Positions 56,110 through 64,000 of a stretch of 64,000 nucleotides of DNA are shown in pieces. The notes under the pieces are model-generated. The model saw nothing but the letters and a program-made list of their open reading frames with translations. It ran no database searches and was not told where the DNA came from. Position numbers and translations under genes: made by a program. How positions within the stretch are numbered: the first letter of the stretch is position 1; each line of letters begins with the position of its first letter. Origin of the DNA: Vibrio sp. SCSIO 43135 (GTDB lineage Bacteria; Pseudomonadota; Gammaproteobacteria; Enterobacterales; Vibrionaceae); assembly GCF_023716665.1 (NCBI RefSeq), contig NZ_CP071859.1:1178001-1242000 (forward strand). The letters are read 5' to 3'.

Positions 56110-57831
56110 CTATAGCGTTTGAGTGAGCTGAAAATAGCGCCCTTGGCTCGCAAGGAGTTCGTTGTGATGCCCATATTCAACGATCTCGCCTTGCTCAATC
56201 AAACAGATCGCGTCCATTTGATCTAAGTTGACCAAACGGTGTGTGATGAAAATAACCGTTTTGTCTTTAAAGTGCGTATCAAACAACTGCATGATTTGAT
56301 GCTCGGTCTGTTTGTCTAAGCCTTCGGTTGGTTCATCCAGCAACAAGATTGGTGCATCATGCAAACGAGCTCTGGCAATACCAATACGGCGTTTTTCACC
56401 ACCCGATAACTGTCTGCCACCGTCACCGAGCCAAGCGTCCAGTCCTTGGTCATCTAAAAGCTTCTCTAAGCCAACTTCTTTAAGTGCTGTACTCAGCAAC
56501 TCGTCGCTTGCTTCGGGGTTAGCCATAGAAAGGTTATCGCGAAGAGTACCATTCAGAATATCGACACGTTGGCTCACGACACTGATCGTTTGGCGCAATT
56601 GGCTTTCATTCCACTGAGTTAGCGGTTTACCTGCAATGGATACGCTGCCTTGCTGCGGATCCCAGTAACGAGTTAGAAGTTGTAGGAGCGTCGATTTACC
56701 TGACCCTGTCTGACCGACAATCGCAACGCGCTGGCAGCCTTTCACTGACAAAGAAATATCTTTAAGTACGTTTTGTTCAGCGTCTGGATAATGGAAGGTG
56801 ACATTGTCAAACTCAATATCGTGCTTTCCATTCAATTCAACAGGCGTCTTGGCAAACTTCACGTCTGGCTCTGATAAAATAACGTCGTTAAGTCGACGAG
56901 CAGAGGTAAGTGTTTGACCTAGGAATTGGAATGCACCGGCAATTGGCATCAACAGCTCAAAACTAGCCATTGTTGCAAAGGCCATTAAGGCGATCATTGG
57001 ATCAGGTGCGTTTCCGCCTACTCCGTCTGCTGAAAGCCAAATCACTAAAACCAAGGTCCAGCCATTTGCTAGCATCAGTAGCGCCTGTGCTAACCCGGAA
57101 AAATGTGCATTGATGAATTGGTTACTCACCAATCTATTTTGAGCTTCTAGAATTGCGTTACGGTAACGCTCTTCAGCGCCAAAGATAGTCAGTTCGCTGT
57201 AACCCTGTAACCAATCCAGAGTGGTCACACGCAGCTGCGCTTTGTGCTGCGTTAACTCAGTACCGTTGCGTTTACCTAGCTTATAGAAAATTATCGGCCA
57301 GACAAGTAACAGGGTAAGCAAGATAGCGCCAAGTGTGAGGCCGAGTGTGGTATCTATCCAACAAAGGAAAGCGGTTAATGCCGCAATACCGAATACACCA
57401 ACAGTGACCGGGCTTATCAGCCTCAGATATACGTGGTCCATTGCATCAACATCAGCAACTAAACGGTTGAGTAAGTCGGCATCACGAAGGTTAGAGACTT
57501 TCCCAGGCATGAGAGGCGCAAGTTTCTCAAAGAAGAAAATGCGTAGGTCAGTCAGCAGTTTAAATGTTGCGTTGTGGCTAACCACACGTTCGCCCCAACG
57601 ACCAGCGGTACGCCCCATGGCGAACCCACGCACAAAAGCACCGGGTAACATGTAGTTAAAGGTTTCACGTGCGATGGTTAAACCGGCAATAGCAGCGGCT
57701 GACAAAAACCAACCTGATAAGGTAAGTAGTCCTATCGAAGCGAAAAGTGTCAGAAATGCCAACAGCATTCCAAGAGACAAGCCAAACCAATGCTTCTTAT
57801 ATAACTTCAGGTAAGGGAGTAAATCACGCAT
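56110..57831 (-). CDS. cydC: ABC transporter CydC subunit
   Basis: 573 aa. Six-helix membrane domain (about 1-310) with CydC start YLKLYKKHWFGLSLGMLLAF, and an ATPase with Walker A VGQTGSGKST, signature LSGGEKRRIGIARAR and Walker B LLLDEPTEGLD. With CydD it exports glutathione/cysteine to the periplasm and is needed for assembly of cytochrome bd. ATG overlaps the cydD end by 8 bp. Confidence 0.95.
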   Translation of the reverse strand: MRDLLPYLKLYKKHWFGLSLGMLLAFLTLFASIGLLTLSGWFLSAAAIAGLTIARETFNYMLPGAFVRGFAMGRTAGRWGERVVSHNATFKLLTDLRIFFFEKLAPLMPGKVSNLRDADLLNRLVADVDAMDHVYLRLISPVTVGVFGIAALTAFLCWIDTTLGLTLGAILLTLLLVWPIIFYKLGKRNGTELTQHKAQLRVTTLDWLQGYSELTIFGAEERYRNAILEAQNRLVSNQFINAHFSGLAQALLMLANGWTLVLVIWLSADGVGGNAPDPMIALMAFATMASFELLMPIAGAFQFLGQTLTSARRLNDVILSEPDVKFAKTPVELNGKHDIEFDNVTFHYPDAEQNVLKDISLSVKGCQRVAIVGQTGSGKSTLLQLLTRYWDPQQGSVSIAGKPLTQWNESQLRQTISVVSQRVDILNGTLRDNLSMANPEASDELLSTALKEVGLEKLLDDQGLDAWLGDGGRQLSGGEKRRIGIARARLHDAPILLLDEPTEGLDKQTEHQIMQLFDTHFKDKTVIFITHRLVNLDQMDAICLIEQGEIVEYGHHNELLASQGRYFQLTQTL

Positions 57832-59611
57832 CTAAGTTCCCCTTGTTTGATTGGTTCAGTGCTTGGCTAGACTGCAGCATTTGATTAAACAACCCTTGTT
57901 GCTCAACCAGTTGCTCGAAGCTACCTGCTTCGGCTAACAGTCCATCTTTCATGACTAATATTTGTTCGACGTTTTGCAATGGTGCGAGTTGATGAGTCAC
58001 CATCAATGTCGTTTTCTCGGTTGTTTGAGCTTTCAATCCATCCATTACCAAGCGTTCGCTGCGGGCATCGAGGCTAGCGGTTGGCTCATCAAGCAACCAG
58101 AAGTTCCCGTTCTGTAGCATCGCTCTCGCAAGAGCCAAGCGTTGCGCTTGCCCTACGGATAGGCCTCCAGAACGATCGGATACCAAATAATCCAAACCGT
58201 GATTGTTAACAAACTCAGCAGAAAACGAATCATTCAGCGCTTTTTCAATAGCTTGTTCACCGACGTCGTCTTTACCTAGTGTAATGTTGTCACGAATAGA
58301 GCCGTGGAGTAGGAGAGGGTTTTGACCCACCCAACTGATTTGCTCTCGCCAGTTGCTATGGTTGAGATCTTTTAGCTCTGTTCCATTGATCTTCAAGCTA
58401 CCTTCATAAGGCATAAAGCCGAGTATGGCATTAATTAGGCTAGTTTTACCTGCGCCGCTTGGGCCGACCAAAGCTGCTGTTTTGTTTGCGTCAATCGAAA
58501 AGCTGATAGGACCAACTAATTGAGTGCCTTCTGGGCTAAATACCTTAAGGTCTGTAGCGCTAATCTCAATATTATTCATGGCTGACAACGTTTGTTGACC
58601 TGATTGAACTTTGCTGACATCGGTTTCTAAGAATTCGACAATGCTTTCTGCCGCGCCTACTGCTTGTTGTTTGGCGTGATAAAAGGTGCCCAGATCGCGA
58701 AGTGGTTGGTAAAACTCTGGCGCAAGGATAAGGATAAATAGGCCAGCAAATAAGGTAACACCTGTACCGTAGTAACCGAAGTTCAGTTCACCAATGAAGC
58801 TAAAACCAAAGTAGACCGCGGTAATAGCGATCGAAATTGAGGTGAAGAACTCAAGCACGGCTGAAGATAGGAAAGCTATTTTAAGAACATCCATCGTGCG
58901 GGTACGGAATACTTCGGATGCACCTTTGAGCACCTCAGTTTCGGCCTTAGTACGGTCGAAGAGTCGAATGGTGGTCATTGCTTGCAAACGATCATAGAAG
59001 TGACCAGATAAGCGCTGTAATGCTTTGAAGTTTTTGCGGTTAGCGTCGGCAGCCTTCATGCCCACAAGTGCCATAAAAATAGGAACCAGCGGAGCGGTAA
59101 TTAGGAAGATTAACCCTGCTGCCCAGTTAATCGGGAAGACAACAACTAGAATAACGAATGGAACTAAAACGGACAGAGACATTTGCGGCAAGTAGCGTGA
59201 GAAGAAATCTTGCATGTCTTCAACTTGCTCTAACAACAAGGTTGCCCAAGAGCCAGCCGGTTTGCCTTTTATGTATGCCGGGCCTAGCTCTCTCAATTTA
59301 TCTAGGATCAGTTGGCGAATGTATATACGGATTTGTTCACCGCAACGGAAGCCAGCAATTTCGCGACCCCATGCGCAGCCTGCGCGCGCAGCAATGGTTG
59401 CGGCTAAGCCAAAGAAATAAGGAACAAGCTCTGACTTGTCGGTTTGTTCCATAATAAGTTGGTGAAGAATCGAGGCGAGAAGAGCGGCTTGCGCGAGTAA
59501 AAACACACTTGAAAGTACGCCTAGGCTCACTGCAATCATAAGCCAGCGCTTTGCAAGCTTACTCTGCTGCTTGAGCCAATTGTTCAAGCTGCGTTGTTTT
59601 TTCTTATCCAT
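57824..59611 (-). CDS. cydD: ABC transporter CydD subunit
   Basis: 595 aa, same half-transporter layout: membrane domain (about 20-320) and ATPase with Walker A VGPSGAGKTS, signature LSVGQAQRLALARAM and Walker B FWLLDEPTASLD. Partner of CydC. The start has a weak Fur-like match 10-25 bp upstream (see rejected). Confidence 0.95.
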   Translation of the reverse strand: MDKKKQRSLNNWLKQQSKLAKRWLMIAVSLGVLSSVFLLAQAALLASILHQLIMEQTDKSELVPYFFGLAATIAARAGCAWGREIAGFRCGEQIRIYIRQLILDKLRELGPAYIKGKPAGSWATLLLEQVEDMQDFFSRYLPQMSLSVLVPFVILVVVFPINWAAGLIFLITAPLVPIFMALVGMKAADANRKNFKALQRLSGHFYDRLQAMTTIRLFDRTKAETEVLKGASEVFRTRTMDVLKIAFLSSAVLEFFTSISIAITAVYFGFSFIGELNFGYYGTGVTLFAGLFILILAPEFYQPLRDLGTFYHAKQQAVGAAESIVEFLETDVSKVQSGQQTLSAMNNIEISATDLKVFSPEGTQLVGPISFSIDANKTAALVGPSGAGKTSLINAILGFMPYEGSLKINGTELKDLNHSNWREQISWVGQNPLLLHGSIRDNITLGKDDVGEQAIEKALNDSFSAEFVNNHGLDYLVSDRSGGLSVGQAQRLALARAMLQNGNFWLLDEPTASLDARSERLVMDGLKAQTTEKTTLMVTHQLAPLQNVEQILVMKDGLLAEAGSFEQLVEQQGLFNQMLQSSQALNQSNKGNLDA

Positions 59612-59665
59612 TTAGAAGGCTTAATGATAATTATTCTTGGTTGTGAACCAAGCATTATACAAAAG

Positions 59666-59694
59666 AAAGCCCAAAGGGCATACCTTTGGGCTTT
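59666..59694 (-). terminator. trxB terminator
   Basis: Perfect 12-bp stem AAAGCCCAAAGG / CCTTTGGGCTTT with a 5-base loop, with TTTCTTTTG on the minus strand. It separates trxB from cydD on the same strand. Confidence 0.85.
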
Positions 59695-59725
59695 AGGGTT
59701 TTGAACTAAAAGTGAAAAATCACAT

Positions 59726-61114
<1,389 letters not shown>

Positions 61115-61753
61115 ATGGAAATGGAAAACAAATTTCTGATCGAAGCGTTTCAAACACCGAGTTCAATCGCTCCTCAACTTTCTACCTATTTTGAAGACTT
61201 GCCAGCAGACAAATATGTCGACAGCGACCATCGTTATCGCTCCTACGCGCGTTTTCAAGCGGAAAATTCGGATGTGGTGCGACTGCCACACAGCTCATTT
61301 TTTCAGTCATCGGAGTTTAACCGAGTGGTTGGCGATGTAGAGCGTGACTTCGCTGAAATGGACCATGACATGGTAAGTACGCCGTATTTTCAGCACTTAC
61401 TGAAATCATTTATGCAGAAAACCGGAACGGATAAGGACAACTCTGTCGTGGACGTTCATCAGATCAGAGTCACTTGTGATTCTGATGCCACCAGCGCCCC
61501 AGCTCCTGAAGGGATTCACCAAGATGGATACCGCTTTGTAGGCATCTTCTGTGTACAGCGTAAGAACATCGCTGGGGGCTTTACCCAAATCTTCGCGTCT
61601 CCTGTAGAGCAGCATCCGCACTTGAATACGGTGCTGGAAGAGAATCAGTTTGTTATTTTGAATGACTCACGTTTTTTCCATCATATTTCAGAAACCTTAT
61701 CGAGCGAAGCCGGTGAAAAAGGAGTGCGTGATGTCTTTGTATTTACCGCTTAA
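61115..61753 (+). CDS. 2-oxoglutarate/Fe(II) dioxygenase (PF10014 type)
   Basis: 212 aa. Double-stranded beta-helix enzyme of the family that includes L-isoleucine hydroxylase. Iron ligands fit HxD in GIHQDGYRFVGIF (near 134-136) and His in DSRFFHHISE (near 190), with the 2-oxoglutarate Arg in GVRDVFVFTA. AGGGAC precedes the ATG. The 3' end overlaps the next gene by 23 bp, so they are coupled. Substrate unknown; a free amino acid is plausible. Confidence 0.82.
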   Translation: MEMENKFLIEAFQTPSSIAPQLSTYFEDLPADKYVDSDHRYRSYARFQAENSDVVRLPHSSFFQSSEFNRVVGDVERDFAEMDHDMVSTPYFQHLLKSFMQKTGTDKDNSVVDVHQIRVTCDSDATSAPAPEGIHQDGYRFVGIFCVQRKNIAGGFTQIFASPVEQHPHLNTVLEENQFVILNDSRFFHHISETLSSEAGEKGVRDVFVFTA

Positions 61754-62972
61754 TGCGAAAAGTGTTGAAGCTCTTAGAGAGCAGTTTCCTGCGCTAAACA
61801 ATACAAACAATGGCCAAACTCCAGTTTATTTTGATGGCCCGGGTGGCACTCAGCTTCCGCTTTCAGTTATTGCTGGGTTTGGTATCTACCTAAATCATGG
61901 GAATTCAAACTTAGGTGGTCGATTCTCCGTAAGTGAAAATACGGTCAGTTTAGTGGATGAGTGTCGAACTAAAGCTGCAGCACTGTTCGGGGCCGCGTCA
62001 AAAGATGAGATCGTTTTTGGCGCTAATATGACGACCATGGCTTTTCACTTTAGCCGTGCGATAAGCCAAGAGTGGCAGGCTGGGGATGAGATTATTCTTA
62101 GCGATGCCGATCATGGCGCGAATCGTTCTTCATGGGCGATGGCGGCAAAGGACAAAGGGGTTAAGGTTCACTACTTACCTGTCAAAGATAACACCTGTAA
62201 TTTGGATCTAGATAAACTGCAATTACTGCTGAATGAAAAGACGCGTTTAGTTGCCGTCACTGCTGCGAGTAACTTGTCTGGAACCATTGTAGATATCGAG
62301 AAAGTGACCAGATTGGCGAAAGCGAATGGTAGTGTCGTATTTATCGACGCGGTTCACCTTCTTCCTCACCAGATTGTTGATGTACAGGCTCTAGGAGCCG
62401 ACTTTGTGGCTGGCTCAGCATATAAGTTCTTCGGGCCTCACTTGGGTGTTCTATTTGGCCGCAAAGAGATGCTTGAAAAGTATCAACCATACAAAGTAGA
62501 GCCTGCGCCAAAGCATGCCCCAAATTGTTGGGAAACTGGCACACTGAACTTTGAAGCATTATCGGCATTCTCATCTGCGATTGATTATATCGCGTCTTTA
62601 GGTGAGGGGAGCGATCTTAGAGCTAAACTTGTGTCTGCGTATGACAACGTTCATCAATATGAGCAATCTCTTGCAACTTACTTCTTAGCTCGCTTGAGTG
62701 AGTTCCCAAGTATTGAACTGTTTGGTGAGTCTACTTCAAACAATCGCACTGCGACGTTTGCTTTGAGGTTTGGCAGCATTAATCCAGCAGATGTGGCTGC
62801 GCATTTGGGTGAACATGAGATTTATACTTGGAGCGGTCATTTATATGCTGATCGACTCACTGATGCACTAGGCATCACGGAGAAAGGCGGCATATTGCGT
62901 GTAGGGCTGATGCACTACAACACTAAAGCAGAAATTGATCGTTTCTTTAGCGCACTGAGTAGCGTGCTGTAA
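61731..62972 (+). CDS. Class V PLP enzyme, cysteine-desulfurase-like (VC1184 type)
   Basis: 413 aa from the ATG at 61731, with AAAGGAG 6 bp upstream inside the dioxygenase gene. The fold is that of SufS/Csd: EIILSDADHGANRSSW, the pyridine-binding FIDAVHLLPHQ and the Schiff-base Lys in GSAYKFFGPHLG. Where active desulfurases have the catalytic Cys (RTGHHC), this reads WSGHLYADR, with no Cys, so sulfur transfer is unlikely. Recall places it in the VC1184 subfamily. Together with the dioxygenase it may act on a hydroxylated amino acid. Confidence 0.85.
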   Translation: MSLYLPLNAKSVEALREQFPALNNTNNGQTPVYFDGPGGTQLPLSVIAGFGIYLNHGNSNLGGRFSVSENTVSLVDECRTKAAALFGAASKDEIVFGANMTTMAFHFSRAISQEWQAGDEIILSDADHGANRSSWAMAAKDKGVKVHYLPVKDNTCNLDLDKLQLLLNEKTRLVAVTAASNLSGTIVDIEKVTRLAKANGSVVFIDAVHLLPHQIVDVQALGADFVAGSAYKFFGPHLGVLFGRKEMLEKYQPYKVEPAPKHAPNCWETGTLNFEALSAFSSAIDYIASLGEGSDLRAKLVSAYDNVHQYEQSLATYFLARLSEFPSIELFGESTSNNRTATFALRFGSINPADVAAHLGEHEIYTWSGHLYADRLTDALGITEKGGILRVGLMHYNTKAEIDRFFSALSSVL

Positions 62973-62981
62973 TAAAACAGA

Positions 62982-63003
62982 AAGCCACCATTTGGTGGCT
63001 TTT
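62982..63003 (+). terminator. Terminator after the PLP gene
   Basis: Perfect 9-bp stem AAAGCCACC / GGTGGCTTT with an ATTT loop and TTTTTAC after it. Confidence 0.85.
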
Positions 63004-63045
63004 TACTATTGATACTGCTTTGCAGATATTGAATTTCGATTGAGT

Positions 63046-63873
63046 TTACTCGTCGAACACTTCGACTTCGTAAGAGCCAAACTTGCGAATGTTGATAACA
63101 CCCGAATCAAAAATCAGGTATTGACCTTTGATGCCTTGCAGAGTGCCTGTGACCTCTGGATTCTTATCAAAGTTGTGAGAGGTGATCTTCGTTGGGTGCG
63201 CTTGAACAGGGTATTCAATTGGCGTGATGTCGGCACTTAAAACTTCGATAGCATCATCACCAAAAGTTTGTTTGATCTCAGCAATCTTGTCTTCTACTAA
63301 AGGTAACAACTCAGCAAACCTTTCTTCTAATGCCATGGCTTCACCATCGCCTTTGAGTAGCGTGCGCCAGTTGGTTTTATCTGCGATATGCTTGGCAAGT
63401 TCCACTTCGATTAGGCCCGAGATCTGGCGTGTTTTCACTTTAAAAATCGGTAGGCCTTGAGTCGCCCCTTGGTCAATCCAACGTGTTGGTATTTGCGTGT
63501 GGCGAGTAATGCCAACTTTTAAGCTAGATGTATTCGACAGGTAGACATAGTGGTCGACCATACAGTTAGCCTCACCCCACTCAGGCTCACGGCAGGTTCC
63601 CTGATCGTAGTGACAAGTTTCCGGCTTCATGATGCACATGTCGCAGCTTGCTAGTTTCTTCATACAAACAAAGCAGTGACCTTGAGAATAACTCTTCTTC
63701 GTTTTTTTACCACACGAGCAGCAGAAGATGTTGCCTGTGTGAGTCAGTGTAAGTGATTTACCGATAAATGGGTTGAGGGAAACCAACTCATCACCTACTG
63801 GCAGGCGATACTCCACCTGACCATCTAGAGACGCTTGCATTTTTCGAAGCGTACCTTTTGCGATTAAAGACAT
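63046..63873 (-). CDS. DUF2797 protein with zinc-ribbon-like cysteines
   Basis: 275 aa. Residues about 48-110 hold a cluster of Cys (ICCSCGKK, CFVCMKK, CDMCIMK, and C-C pairs on to EANC) that can bind metal. The following part has VGITRHTQIPTRWIDQGA, resembling a GIY-YIG-like strand region, and a C-terminal domain. Family of unknown function. It is at the right edge, convergent with the PLP gene. Confidence 0.8.
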   Translation of the reverse strand: MSLIAKGTLRKMQASLDGQVEYRLPVGDELVSLNPFIGKSLTLTHTGNIFCCSCGKKTKKSYSQGHCFVCMKKLASCDMCIMKPETCHYDQGTCREPEWGEANCMVDHYVYLSNTSSLKVGITRHTQIPTRWIDQGATQGLPIFKVKTRQISGLIEVELAKHIADKTNWRTLLKGDGEAMALEERFAELLPLVEDKIAEIKQTFGDDAIEVLSADITPIEYPVQAHPTKITSHNFDKNPEVTGTLQGIKGQYLIFDSGVINIRKFGSYEVEVFDE

Positions 63874-64000
63874 GACATTGCTCTATAATTTTATTTAGGT
63901 GCGTAGTTTATCAAAAGTGGGCGCTAGATGGGATGTTCATTGGCGATTTCAAAATTTAGAGCATTAACGCGTTTGGTGCTGTATTAGCGTTTGTTGAAGT

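Noticed and set aside
59622..59636. Fur-box-like AATGATAATTATTCT before cydD
   Set aside because: Only one half matches well; the other half-site is 4 of 6. cydDC is not a usual Fur target.

Overview
The window looks like a chromosome-1 segment from a marine Vibrio. The base composition is moderate, and the gene content matches the Vibrio core block hexR / panP / lysO / tfoX / serC / ygiQ / trp / rluB / cydDC / trxB. A full-length pair closely resembling the Vibrio harveyi acyl-homoserine-lactone system (LuxM synthase and LuxN receptor) places it in the Harveyi-type lineages rather than near V. cholerae, which lacks that pair. Nearly all genes are intact and closely packed. I see no tRNA, rRNA, insertion sequence, prophage or CRISPR array, so this is core genome with a few variable inserts.

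Layout. 1-3.8 kb: a CarR/VprA-like response regulator with the start of its kinase, divergent from a three-gene overlapping operon (polyprenyl-phosphate glycosyltransferase, ArnT-like transferase, GtrA-like flippase) that probably decorates lipid A or another envelope glycan. 4-8.6 kb: the fatty-acid block psrA-fadE-fabV, with a FadR-like box and a PsrA-like operator around the psrA promoter. 8.6-13.2 kb: ybjL, grxA, an iron-type alcohol dehydrogenase and hexR. 13.5-18.8 kb: the PLP aspartate decarboxylase panP, a secreted protein, lysO, an HDOD gene and the competence activator tfoX. 18.9-25.5 kb: a small beta-barrel, a two-component pair whose kinase carries a decayed copy of its partner receiver, a DUF945 gene, serC and a coiled-coil membrane protein. 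25.6-34.2 kb: ygiQ, a tandem pair of PAS / degenerate GGDEF / EAL / CBS proteins, a membrane protein and a DUF4250 gene.

34.2-40.5 kb: divergent metR and metE with two MetJ-type operators, a repeat-rich exported protein, the type II secretion pilotin aspS, and yciI, yciA, yciB. 40.6-44.4 kb: luxN and luxM. 44.5-45.8 kb: a dicarboxylate/amino acid:cation symporter, with a PurR/LacI-type palindrome upstream. 46.1-53.2 kb: the full trp operon (trpL-E-G-D-CF-B-A, minus strand) with a classic TrpR operator overlapping the -10, a Trp-rich leader peptide and an attenuator. 53.3-55.9 kb: rnm-yciO-rluB, in the same order as next to E. coli trp. 56-63.9 kb: cydC, cydD, trxB, an overlapping pair of a 2-oxoglutarate dioxygenase and a class V PLP enzyme that lacks the desulfurase cysteine, and a DUF2797 protein.

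Signalling themes recur: LuxMN quorum sensing, two c-di-GMP phosphodiesterase-like proteins, an HDOD protein, TfoX, and two further two-component systems. The best leads are the dual FadR/PsrA control of fadE, the diverging tandem EAL-CBS pair, the kinase with a pseudo-receiver, the dioxygenase/PLP pair, and several unassigned perfect palindromes upstream of genes. Family names come from reading the proteins and from recall. No database search was run.
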